The translations under genes were made by a program, and so were the position numbers. Source: Saccopteryx bilineata (Eukaryota > Chordata > Mammalia > Chiroptera > Emballonuridae). From it: a DNA stretch of 64,000 bases. The stretch lies in NCBI RefSeq assembly GCF_036850765.1, contig NC_089495.1, forward strand, positions 208,990,347-209,054,346, given 5' to 3'. The number at the start of each line of letters is the position of its first letter. Positions within the stretch are counted from its first letter, which is position 1. Of this stretch, positions 10,716 to 20,714 are shown piece by piece. The notes beneath the pieces are model-generated. The model did no database searches. It was not told where the DNA came from and saw nothing but the letters and a program-made list of their open reading frames with translations.

Positions 10716-11589
10716 CGGGCGCCTCTCCAACGGTGAGCAGGGCTCTCCGTGATCCCCATCCGACCCCCCCCCCCGTTTCTAATTAGTGAACCCCCCTGGG
10801 GGCACTGTCCAGGTGGCTGGATTCAAGCCGAGGTCAATGTGGAGTGACCGAGCTGTTGTAAAATAGATATTTGTCCCTTCAGAACTTCCCGTACAAGTGG
10901 AGACACGTCACCCCTCTGAACACGCTCCTCTTTGGAGTCCTCGTTCATCTCGGCGATGTCGCAGGGGGCAGGGGGGGTGTCTCGCACTCCCGTGAGAGAA
11001 CACAGCTTTGGAGACCTCGCTCTGTTTCCTGCTGGCTCTCTGGGAACACCTGTGGGCCCCAGTCCAAAAGGCAGGGCCCAGCAGAGGGGCCGCCTGGTGA
11101 GGCCCTGACCCAGGGACAGAGGGGAGCTTAGATTTACCTCGGAGTCCCCCGAGGGGATGAGCAGGAGGTGACGCCTTTGAAAGTGAGGAGGGGCAAGGCC
11201 CACACCTAGAAGGGATGGAGACGTACAGGTTCCTCCTGGCCGTCAGGAGGGCCCAGGGCCTGCCCGTCATGGGGGATGTGGCCCAAGTGATGGAGCACAG
11301 AGGATGGGGCCCCAGCACCTGCAAAGATTCACACACCTGAGCGTGGGATGGGAGCTTCGGAGAGTGCCAATCAAGGGACCGTGGGCCGGACAAGAGAACA
11401 TCTGCAAGGACCGGTGAAGTCCAAGGCTGAGAAGTGGCTCTCCAGCTTCTGCAGACTTTGCCCTTGCACACACCCCCCACACACACACACTCCACACATG
11501 TTAGCACTGACCTGGCCTGAGGGGTGAGGTGGAGGGAGTGGGCCCCGTGCAAGGACACCTTTGGATCACCTGCCATGGGACTTGTGTTC
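10716..11589. other. Unique GC-rich sequence, no gene recognised
   Basis: A poly-C run lies at about 10766-10775 and a short CA run at 11469-11492. The 236-codon minus-strand frame (10908-11618) has no recognisable domain and crosses into an old repeat at its start, so it is not called. Confidence 0.5.
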
Positions 11590-11594
11590 CTCAC

Positions 11595-11965
11595 GGTTCT
11601 CCACAGGACTTGAACCAATAACCACGAGCATGGATAGGGAGAGAGAAAGAAAGAAAGAAATCTGTTATAGAGAATTGACTCTCATGATTACAGAAGCTGA
11701 GAAGCCCCAAGGTCTGAAGACCCAGGAGAGATGATGGTGTGGTTCCAGTTTGAAGGAGGAAAAAAAAAAAGTTCGATGACATTCAGGCAGGAGGCCGGAG
11801 GCCTTTTGTTCTGTTCAGGTCTTCACCTGCTTGGGTGAGGCCCACCCAAGCTGGGGAGGGCAATCTGCTCCACTCAGTCCACCAATTTAAACGTCAGTCT
11901 CATCCAGAAACCCTTCGCAGACACCCCAGGAGAGTGTTTGACCAGGTCGCCCCATCCCCTTGTGT
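11595..11965 (+). mobile_element. Old interspersed repeat, L1M 3'-end or MaLR type
   Basis: The phrase order matches a mammal-wide repeat I know: TTATAGAGAATTGACTC, GATTACAGAAGCTGAGAAG, GAGATGATGGTGTGGTTCCAG, GTTCTGTTCAGG, GGTGAGGCCCACCCA, GGGGAGGGCAATCTGCTC and CTCATCCAGAAACCC, ending GAGAGTGTTTGACC. Such sequence is abundant in placental genomes. I am sure it is an interspersed repeat but not which subclass. Confidence 0.6.
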
Positions 11966-12584
11966 CCACCCAGCTCCTCTCCCTCCAGTCTGTCCTCTGT
12001 GGCTTCCATTCGCCAGGACCTGCTCTGTCATGCGCAAAGCAAACAGCAACGGAAACAGCCCTCTCCTACGTGACTCCTCAAGCCAAGGACGCCAGGGAGA
12101 GGGTAGCCCGTGGCCAGGAAACACACACAATAAATCATTTGCTTTTGCTAAGAGTCATTAACACAGCCAAGGGCTGCTTGGGCACAAGTGGGCACTGCCT
12201 GCCTGAGTTCTAGGTCATTGCCCATGGATGACTGTGTCCAGCAGGATGCTGAGCTGGCCCAGTGAATGGCCGGAGGCATCTGTCATTTCCAGACACTCTC
12301 TGCGGGGCCCAGGAGCAGGCCGAGGGGAGGGGAGCAGGGGCCCCAGTCGTCACATCCAACACCCGCTAATTAAATCACTCCTGGCTCACTGACCACTCAC
12401 TAGTGGATGTGCAGGGCCCTGGGATGGTTGAACAAAAGCAGGAAGTGTTCCTGGGGAGCTAACGGCTGGAGGGCCTCAGAGATCTGTCCCCTTCCCATGT
12501 GTCCCCAGTATGACTGGGAGCTTCTGCCAGTCTAGACGGCGGAGCCCGGTCCTGCCTGCCTGCCACACCAGGGGTCCCTCCCAA

Positions 12585-13103
12585 CATATCGCAGGAGCCC
12601 CTGCTGGCTGTGTCCCCAGGAATCGTGTGGATTCAGAGGGGAGGGGCCACATGTCGCAGGAGCCCCGGCTGGCTGTGTCCCAGGAATTGTGTGGATTCAG
12701 AGGGGAGGGGCCACATGTCGCAGAAGCCCCGGCTGGCTGTGTCCACAGGAATCGTGTGGATTCAGAGGGGAGGGGCCACATGTCGCAGAAGCCCCTGCTG
12801 GCTGTGTCCCCAGGAATCGTGTGGATTCAGAGGGGAGGGGCCACATGTCGCAGGAGCCCCGGCTGGCTGTGTCCACAGGAATCGTGTGGATTCAGAGGGG
12901 AGGGGCCACATATCGCAGAAGCCCCGGCTGGCTGTGTCCACAGGAATCGTGTGGATTCAGAGGGGAGGGGCCACATGTCGCAGGAGCCCCAGCTGGCTGT
13001 GTCCCAGGAATCGTGTGGATTCAGAGGGGAGGGGCCACATGTCGCAGAAGCCCCTGCTGGCTGTGTCCCAGGAATCGTGTGGATTCAGAGGGGAGGGGCC
13101 ACA
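12585..13103. repeat. 63-65-bp minisatellite, 8 copies
   Basis: Eight units of the pattern CACATGTCGCAG(G/A)AGCCC...GGCTGGCTGTGTCC(C/A)CAGGAATCGTGTGGATTCAGAGGGGAGGGGC, shown here in parts. Length varies because some units have lost two bases (GTCCCAGG for GTCCCCAGG/GTCCACAGG), so the array does not hold one reading frame. Most units contain GAATC-GTGTG-GATTC, a 5-bp inverted repeat around a 5-nt loop. One unit (12683) has AATTG instead. Confidence 0.95.
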
Positions 13104-14229
13104 GGCTCCATGGTGCCCTGAGGGCTGACCTTCTCCCTCCGACTGTTCACGGTCAGAAATCCGGACACTGGGAAGAAACATCTGGGGTTTGCTCTTGGGG
13201 ACTGCAGTGTCACCCGCTGGCACAGACCTGGGCCCGAGCTGCTGGCACAAGCGTTGGTCACAGACGCCAGGGATACACGGGGTCCTTGAACCTTGGCCCT
13301 GCCATGTTCAGCCAAGAAAGATGACACTGCCCAGGAGCCGGACCCTGAAGCGCAGACCCCTCCGTCCTCCTGTCACCAGAATGGCCTGGTCCTAACAGGT
13401 CCTGGTGGTCGGCCTCCCCGGCTGCTTGGTCCACCCAACACTGCGTGACAGAGTGGCCTCTGGTCTTCGCCCTCCCACCTGCCACTGTCTCTACATTGGG
13501 ACCTCCCATCCTGGCAGGAGCCTGGCCTTCAGTTGGTCCACACAGTCCCTTTCAATAATAGGGACTCTGAGAGGGGGCTCAGGGTCCTCCTCCCCAGCGT
13601 CTGGAGTTACGTTTGCACAAGGTGACCCTACACCAAAACTGAGACTGTGGGTGTCCCAATAGCCACGTGACACCAAGCCCCCCCACCCAGGAAGTCCTGA
13701 AGCATGTGACCCCCTCCCCAGACCTGCTCTGAGCACGAGTGGCTCTCAATAGCACCCACAGGTGCCAGGTTCTCGGGATGCCACTAATGCACCCATCTGC
13801 GCAAGAAAATGCCCACCTCAGTGGCTGTTCTGCTGACGACCAACTGAGTTTATCCGCAGAACTGTTGGGGATGAGGTTTCTGAGCAGGCTGCGGGAAAGG
13901 GAGTCCAGCTGCACCTCATACACACTCCTGTCTGAGTCACCGCCTCCTAAGTGGATCCCGGGCCCAGGGTCCACGCTGCTGCGTCCCGGTCACGGATACG
14001 CTTGAGGAAGCTGGGCTAGCGGGGGTCGTGTGAGCCTCTCCCCAGCTGGCCACCACACTAGCCGAGACTGGATCCTGCACAGGCGTAGCCCTAAGTGGAC
14101 AGATCAGGACGAGGCGTGCTCCGGGAATCCCAGACCCCGGGCGCAGCCCTGCCTCCTGCGTGGGGCACCCTCCCCCCGGGCGCCCCACTCCACCTCTGCT
14201 GAGAGTGGGGAGGAGAGGAAGCCATCGCC
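13104..14229. other. Unique sequence, no gene recognised
   Basis: No repeat family or exon was recognised. Overlapping open frames of 80-130 codons on both strands are the usual effect of GC-rich sequence. Confidence 0.5.
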
Positions 14230-14440
14230 CTCGTAAACATTGTTTCCTCCATAATTAGAACGGAGAAGTGTCCCGGCTGCCTGTCAGAGCGGTCTAATCA
14301 CCGCCGAGGCGAGGGCCCCGAGGAGCCGATAAATCCCCGTGCTGATGATGATTACCATGATTAACAAGAAGGGATCCTAATTAAAGTGTGCACTCTGGCC
14401 GGATCAGCACTTGAAGTGTCTCAGATAGCCTGCACAGTCA
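14230..14440. other. AT-rich island, candidate conserved non-coding element
   Basis: Motifs include AAACATTGTTTCC (SOX/FOX-like), CCATAATTAGAAC, GGTCTAATCACC, GATGATGATTACCATGATTAACAAG (shown as adjoining motifs) and CCTAATTAAAG. The patch is repeat-free and not open in any frame. The motif cluster with conserved-looking spacing suggests an enhancer; this is inference only. Confidence 0.35.
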
Positions 14441-15544
14441 TGACAGCACGGTTCCCGCGACGGAGCAGGTGGAAGGGGAGGCCCCTGGTCCGACTCTGCA
14501 GACCTTCTGAGGCCAGGAGGTCATTCAGCCTGATGGGTTGCCAGCCCTAGTCTCCTCTGGGTGGCATCTGCTTTGCCACCTGCCTCCCGCTGGCGACGGT
14601 GACGCCTGGTCTTCCTTTGGGAGGAGACCTCCCTGCTCCCGCAGCCATGAGCCCTGCCTCGGGCACCACTGGCCTGAAGACACCCCTGTGCTACATCGGG
14701 GACCGCACACCCTCCCGCTCCCCCTCCCCCACATGCACGCCCACGCCCCCAGCAGCCACAGTGAGGAGCAGTCCCTTGTGCTTGCACCCGTCTAGAACTG
14801 TGTCCAGCCTGCACTTGGTGCCACCGCCTCAAAATACATGATGTTTGAATGGACCCCTGTTAAGGAGTCTAAGTATCCAGTGAGTCAACTTGTGTCAGGA
14901 TATTAGCTCACTGCTCAGCACGCTCTAAGAACTCAAATGTCTTTATTACCTTCAGCGCTTAAAACATCATGTTGTGGTTTAGCTTTTTGGTTGGGAACAA
15001 AGGAGGCTCTGCTCTGGGGACAGTGTCCTCACAGGAAGCCATTCAGGAACCCCAGGGGACTGAGGCGTGAGGCTGGGACAGCTCGCCTGGGGTCATGGGA
15101 GGTTGTCTTGAGTCTGGGCCACTGTCCCCACATGCAGCTCCAGAAACTGCCCTCTGTGGGCAGCCCTGTCTTCCCACTGCCCCTACGCCAGCCCTGTCGT
15201 GCGTGAGGCCTCTCTGAGGCAGAGACGGGCAGTGACCGGATCTGCTTTAACCTCATGACCTGGGAAGGGTGTCGAGGAAACCAGTGATAACCAACCTGGC
15301 AAAAGGTAGGAAGGATGAACTGATCTTACCAAGCCTGCCCCCACTTCCCCCTCCTCTGCAGTCTGACCTCATCCCTGGCCCACCAGGCCTGCAGACGATG
15401 GATTGCACACGTCTGGACCACACTCTTCTCAAGCTGCATGGTGCTTCGTGTCCAAATGCTACTCAACTCATGTATTCAATGTCCCTTTGTTCCTGTGCTT
15501 TGAGTCAGTGAGTCTCATTGATTTCCTCATATGAAAGATACGAA
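14441..15544. other. Unique sequence, no gene recognised
   Basis: No repeat or exon was recognised. The composition becomes less GC-rich toward 15.5 kb. Confidence 0.5.
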
Positions 15545-15764
15545 CAATGTTACAATGTACCTTCTTCATACATCATTGCATGCTCCTTTGATGCTTCAAT
15601 GTATCTCCTTCCTACATTGTTTGCACACTTGTCTGATGCTACAATGTATCTCCTTCATACATTGTTGCACACTTGTCTGATGCTACAATGTATCTCCTTC
15701 ATACATTGTTGCACACTTGTCTGATGCTACAATGTATCTCCTTCATACATTGTTGCACACTTGC
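15545..15764. repeat. 44-bp tandem repeat, 5 copies
   Basis: Units start TGATGC(T/A)(A/T)C at 15589, 15634, 15678 and 15722, preceded by a more diverged copy from about 15545. The last three are nearly identical, while the first is clearly older, showing growth from one edge. The unit is AT-rich (ACAATGTATCTCCTTCATAC, then ATTGTTGCACACTTGTC), unlike the GC-rich arrays elsewhere in the window. Confidence 0.95.
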
Positions 15765-16019
15765 TGGCACAGGTGTTCCCTGGAACAGAACTGATCCATG
15801 AACTCAAGGACTGCACTACCCAGGTAAGAATGAGCATCTAAAAATCCTGCCATGGGAGAAACGACATGTTCTCTAAACTGTACATTAAATTCTTCTGAAG
15901 ATACGGGTGAATGTCAGTGCCACCATCTGCATGGGTCTCCCGCACACGCCAGCCCTCTGAGTGTGCCATTACCTGGCACCGTCCCCTCGGCTGTCCACAT
16001 TGATCAGCCTCAAGGGAAA

Positions 16020-16145
16020 AATGTTTGACGAGTCACATATTGTCATAATGTCCCCGCTACTTTGGGAGGAAGTGACATAACATTGTGACAATGTACTTAC
16101 TGTAACACTTAAGAAATTTTAATAACCGAGGCATGGCGGTGGAGG
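16020..16145. other. AT-rich island, candidate conserved non-coding element
   Basis: A short AT-rich, repeat-free patch with TTGTCATAATG, GTGACATAACATTGTGACAATG and TTAATAACCG motifs. It has no coding frame. Weak candidate by composition only. Confidence 0.22.
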
Positions 16146-16555
16146 TCACCGGTTTCCAGACAAGCTCCAGCTCACAGTCTCACAGTGCGGCGGCATCTTC
16201 ACCGGCATTGATGGCCTGCGCTCAGGCTGGGCAGTTGTTCGAAAGAAGACACCACCTCTCATTACTTCTCTCTTTGCTCAGTTTGTGAACAGAGTGTGAC
16301 ACGTTTCGCCTTGGAAATCCCCAATTAGAAACAAAGAAAGAGGGATTAAGCTGGGATTCCCCCAAAGCTGCCTCTCTCTCCCTCCTCTCAGAGAAGGAAA
16401 TCCTCCAGTCAAGACTTTGCGACTAAATGGTATTGCCTAACGAACTACATAGGGAAGCCACCATGTTCTCTCCCCCCACCCCCCCTGCAACAACAAAATC
16501 TGCTTTCGACCTTAGCAATGGGAGGCACAGAAATGCAAAGACAGGTTGCTTCTTG

Positions 16556-16590
16556 TTTCTTTTTTTTTTTTTTCTTTTTTTTTTTTTTTA
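16556..16590. repeat. Poly-T run next to a hAT insertion
   Basis: An interrupted T-homopolymer directly upstream of the transposon starting at 16599. It might be the A-tail of an old minus-strand retroposon, but nothing recognisable lies on the other side. Confidence 0.7.
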
Positions 16591-16598
16591 TTATAGCC

Positions 16599-16949
16599 CA
16601 CTGGTCCCCAACCATTTTTTGGGCCACAGACCGGTTTAACGTCAGAAAATATTTTCATGGACCGGCCTTTAGGGTGGGACGGATAAATGCACAAAATAAA
16701 ATTATGCGACCCGCGTAAATCTGTGGTATTTTTAAATATAATTGTAGAACTTACGAGACAAGTGTCAAGAGTGAGTCTTAGAAGGATGTAATAGAGGGAA
16801 TCTGGTCATTTTTTAAAAATAAAACATCGTTCAGACTTAAGTATAAATAAAACGGAAATAATGTAAGTTATTTACTCTTCCTCTGTGGATCGGTACCAAA
16901 TGGCCCACAGACTGGTACCGGTCCGCGGCCCGGGGGTTGGGGACCACTG
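16599..16949. mobile_element. Non-autonomous hAT transposon, family A, copy 1
   Basis: The ends are terminal inverted repeats: CACTGGTCCCCAACC at the left and GGTTGGGGACCACTG at the right. The left flank TTATAGCC and right flank TTCTAGCT agree at 6 of 8 bases, consistent with an aged 8-bp target duplication, the hAT size. The inside (GGGCCACAGACCGG, an AT-rich middle, GGTACCGGTCCGCGG) has no open frame, so the element relied on a transposase made elsewhere. Its closest relative in the window is at 20409-20706, which lacks about 53 bp of the middle. Confidence 0.93.
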
Positions 16950-16984
16950 TTCTAGCTCACTGAGCCCAGATACACACAGGGGAA

Positions 16985-17090
16985 ACCTGATTAGTTTTGC
17001 AAAGTGAGTGTCATCAACAGCATACATGTTTTTAAAAAAATCATTCCATCTAATTAGATCTCTCAGTAGTTCTGAGAGTTACTATCACAC
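16985..17090. other. AT-rich island, weak regulatory candidate
   Basis: Contains CCATCTAATTAGATC, which is palindromic (TCTAATTAGA), and an A-run. It is repeat-free apart from the hAT just upstream. Weak candidate. Confidence 0.2.
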
Positions 17091-17157
17091 CAGTCGTGAC
17101 ACTAACAAGCACCAGTCTCCAGCGTGAGACCAGCCTCTTTGCAGGCACCTTGAGGTC

Positions 17158-17190
17158 TGGGTGTGTGTGTGTCTGTCTGTCTGTCTGTGA
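17158..17190. repeat. (GT)n(CTGT)n microsatellite
   Basis: A GT run followed directly by four CTGT units; a short simple repeat with no further feature. Confidence 0.9.
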
Positions 17191-17329
17191 AATGAGGATG
17201 CAGCATTCAGTCAGCCTCATTTCTGCAACTTAACTCAGGGCAAGTCACCCATTTTCACAAGACCATATGACGTCCGAGGGTTCTGGTTATTTCTCTGGCT
17301 CCATTTGGGGAGAAAATGAGGGGGAAACC

Positions 17330-17730
17330 CCAGATAACTAGCCACAATTGAACAGAACCGACATACCATTTATTCAACACTTCCCCCCCCAAACTCCTGT
17401 GTTTGCAGCATTGACCTCATTAAAAAGCCTCTGAGCAGGACGAGGACCCGGGCCTTGTATATATTAATAAAATCATCGATTGCCACCGAGACAGCTCCTT
17501 GCTGGTGCCAGGAACCTTCCAGCACAATGGGAAAACACTGCTCATATCAATCCGCAGTGTACCGCCGTTAATATCCAATTTCGAGAGCACATCCTTTATT
17601 TGTAAAAGCAAATTGCTAGGAAAAAAGCCGTTGCCGTGGGCGTTCTTATGTTTCCAGTCCTGGCGTGTGTCTTCCTGGGAAATTTATAGGAAATGCCTTG
17701 CAATTCCCACATATCCCACCCAGCACGGGT
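17330..17730. other. Mixed AT-rich stretch, candidate conserved non-coding element
   Basis: Repeat-free sequence with TATATATTAATAAAATCATCGATTG (shown as adjoining motifs), CCGTTAATATCCAATT and TTTATTTG patches separated by moderate-GC sequence. No convincing exon. Candidate regulatory sequence by composition only. Confidence 0.25.
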
Positions 17731-17871
17731 GTTGATCATACATTCAGATACACAGGGGACTCGGTTATTATTACTTTTTTTTTGTAAATGACAAACCCCT
17801 ATGAATTTGAAATGAGGTGACTTTCGGGCGCATAAATTAAATAGCTCGCATGGAAGAATTACAATGAAAAG

Positions 17872-17948
17872 TAACAAAAAAAAAAGAAGATGAAGAAGAA
17901 GAAGAGGAGTAGGAGGAGGAGGAGGAGGAAGAAGTAAAAAGGAAAAAG
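17872..17948. repeat. GAA/GGA purine microsatellite
   Basis: An all-purine run moving from poly-A through GAAGAAGAA to GGAGGAGGA and back to A-rich. It creates a Leu-rich pseudo-frame on the minus strand (17596-18042) that is not a gene. Confidence 0.9.
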
Positions 17949-18059
17949 AAGCTACAGACCTACGGACCTGCAAAAAAAAAAATCTACCGGCTCGAATCAC
18001 CCATTGCGTTTTGTACGGGTCTCTCCCGACCGCAAGCGCCACAACGCTGTCACCTCACT

Positions 18060-18325
18060 AGACTCGGGAGTTCATGCCAGTGACTCTGGGAATTAAAGGG
18101 AGGAAATTAAGGACATTTGTGGAACAGTTCAGGGAAAGCAATTGTTCTCTAAGAATAATGAGTCAAGGGATGTTAGCGTCAGGTAGTGAGAGAGAGAGAG
18201 AGCCAGCCAGACCAGTAAGGAAAAAAAATGATACATTCTAAACGCCATTGTTGCAAAGGGCAGGAAGCAATCACTCTATTTCAATAAATGGCTTGGTGCT
18301 GAATGCACCCGAAAGCTCCCAATCT
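18060..18325. other. AT-rich island, candidate conserved non-coding element
   Basis: Contains GGGAATTAAAGGGAGGAAATTAAGG, given here as neighbouring AATTAA cores, then AGCAATTGTTCTC (SOX-like), AATAATGAGTCA (AP-1-like TGAGTCA) and TTTCAATAAATGGC. A short (GA)n lies at 18187-18200. No repeat family and no coding frame. Confidence 0.3.
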
Positions 18326-19435
18326 ATCTTAGCGTCTGTATAAAATATAGCACAGAGGGGGGAGGGAGGGGACAGTAGGTGGAATAATCATGTGAGCAGG
18401 ACAGGGACACGCTGTCGGATCAGGCTGCTGGTAATAATTTGGGCAGCCCACAGCCCACAGGTCAGGAGGCGGAGCCATCCTCTGGGTAAGAGAAGGACCG
18501 GTAAACACAAGCTGAGGTGAGGTGTGTGAGTATAGAAGCCACACCGTGGTGGTGGTGGGGCATCCTGAGGCACTCACCTGCCTGTCTCAGATGCGGTTCA
18601 CTGGAATATGTGGGCGCAACCAGCCCTCGGGACCCTCACAGGAGCACAGGCTGGGGCGCTTCAGTCTTTGTGCCCTGCTGACCTGCTTTTTCCTGGCTTG
18701 TGACTTAACATTTGTTTTTTGGTATTTAAGACCTGGAGGGCTTCATGTAAAACATCTGGATTCCTGGGGCTTTTAGCAGAAATGAAGATGTGTGTCTGCC
18801 TCAGGGCACCATCCCCGGCCATCAGAGCTGGGGTGGGGGGGTTACTCTGTCCACAGGACACATGGTGATTTACTCCTATCTGCATGTCTGGCCCAACCCC
18901 CGGGAATGCAGATGTTTGAGACCCTTTGCGGTGGTGAGCCCTGAGCAGTCTCTTCCCTAACAGACCAGTTAGATGGGGTTCGATCTCCCTTGGTTCAGGG
19001 GGCTCAGGAGGCTCGGGCATTGTAGGCGCACCGCCCACCCTCGGACGTTGATATGCAGTGGTGCTACGCTTTATGTATCACTGTAAAGATTCTGTGAAGA
19101 TCGCTGGAGTTTGTGCGCTCTGCGTCGTACGGGGAGAAAATCAATTTCTCATTCTTCCAAAGTGCTCGCGATGTGCCTGGAATTTTCACCTGAACCGAGT
19201 AAACAAAACTGTCATCTACCCTTGAATGGGGAGGGGAAGGAGGGGAGTGTTGTTGTTTTTTTAAAAGTTTCTATCGCTCTGTTCTCAACTCTCCTTCTAT
19301 TCTCTAAGTTTGACTGATTTTTCCAGCGACGGGATCGCTACGGGTCGACTTTAAGATGAACCCTGCAGGAACCACACTTTGGGGATTATAATAGAAACAT
19401 TTTAAAATTTAAATCCCACTGAAAGATTGAAGGCA
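18326..19435. other. Unique sequence, no gene recognised
   Basis: No repeat or exon was recognised. Trinucleotide-like runs (GAGGCTCAGG) near 19000 give a Pro/Glu-rich minus-strand pseudo-frame. Confidence 0.5.
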
Positions 19436-19459
19436 TGTGGTTGGGAAACTGTGATATAT

Positions 19460-19500
19460 ATTTTTTTTTCTTTCTTTTTTTTTGGGGGGGGGGGGGGGCT
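19460..19500. repeat. Poly-T then poly-G homopolymer junction
   Basis: T-runs are followed directly by a G-run of about 15 bases. Long homopolymers such as this are error-prone, so the exact lengths may be assembly artefacts. Confidence 0.85.
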
Positions 19501-19949
19501 TTTACTTTCCATGTAAAGTGCAGCCCGACGGAGTGCAGGCTCTTTGGCTCCACTGTCTGACCTCACAGCGGGGTAAGCGAGTGAACCATGAGCGAGCAAC
19601 CCTGGACTTGCCAAGGTCACAGTGAACCAGCTGGCTCCTGGGGCACCACACGGAAGATGCCCCCCGCCAGGAGGAGCAAGCTCCTTGCGTGTGAAGATGA
19701 GACGATTCCCAGGTGGCCCGGCATCTGTCTCTGTTACCCGAGACCCCCTCGGTGGGCTTGTCGGCACGTCTCAGCAGACACGGGCTTCCGACACCATCCG
19801 GTTCGGCGGTGCTTTCTCTGGGTCAGTGACGTGTGGCGGAGATGACACAACCTACTGATGTTCAACAGCTCCTCCCGAGCGTGCAGAGGCATGATGGCAA
19901 CGGAGCACGCTCCACGCGGCGCCTGGCGCGCACAGGTGGTGGACAGGTG

Positions 19950-20100
19950 GCGGACGGTGCCGGCTCTCAGGCTGAGAGGCTGCGAGGAGTTCAAATCCCG
20001 GTGCCCCCTCTTGTTGCCTGGGAAAGTTCTGTGACTGCTCAGCCTCACCTGAAAAGCGAGAATAACTCCCACTCGGCAAGAATTCCACAAGGTAACGAAA
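19950..20100 (+). mobile_element. MIR SINE relic
   Basis: The tRNA-like region with GAGTTCAAATCCCGG (B-box), followed by TTGCCTGGGAAAGTTCTGTGACT and CAGCCTCACCTGAAAAGCGAGAATAACTCC-type text (in parts), follows the MIR core order. It is diverged as expected for this ancient family. Confidence 0.7.
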
Positions 20101-20408
20101 GACAGCGTAGCTCAAAGCAAGCCAGTTGATAACAATATTATTATTACGACACGTGGCCTCCGCTTTCCGAGGACCCACCTTTCAGGAATGGATGACGTGA
20201 CCAGATCAATGGGACAGTGGTTGGCACCAGAACTCCAACCGCGTTTCTGAAACGACGCAGGAAATGAGAGGCCTGCACCGTGGTGACCACTGCCTGCTGC
20301 TGGACTGATCGATTTGGAATGTCCCCTCGGGTGGGAGGGGCACCTCAAACCCGGTCCTCTGTCCCCACGTGCGCCTGCCACATGCTCTGGGGACAAAATG
20401 GCTTACAG

Positions 20409-20706
20409 CAGTGGCCCCCAACCTTTTTTGGGCCACGGACCGGTTTAATGTCAGAAAATATTTTCACGGACTGGCCTTTAGGGTGGGACGGATAAATGTA
20501 TTACATGAGCAAGACAAGCGTCCAGAGTGAGTCTTAGATGGATGTAACAGAGGGAATCTGGTCATTTTTTTAAAAATAAAACATTGTTCAGACTTAAATA
20601 TAAATAAAATGGAAATAATGTAAGTTATTTATTCTTTCTCTGCGGACCGGTACCAAATGGCCCACGGACCAGTACCGGTCCGCGGCCCGGGGACTGGGGA
20701 CCACTG
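20409..20706. mobile_element. Non-autonomous hAT transposon, family A, copy 2
   Basis: Left end CAGTGGCCCCCAACC, right end GGGACTGGGGACCACTG. The flanks GCTTACAG and GCTTATGG agree at 6 of 8 positions, consistent with an 8-bp target duplication. The sequence tracks the copy at 16599 closely but lacks about 53 bp after GGATAAATG. It has no open frame. The two copies lie 3.5 kb apart in the same orientation. Confidence 0.95.
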
Positions 20707-20714
20707 GCTTATGG

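Noticed and set aside
12585..13103. CRISPR-like array
   Set aside because: The units are contiguous with no unique spacers, and the DNA is mammalian. The same holds for the other arrays.
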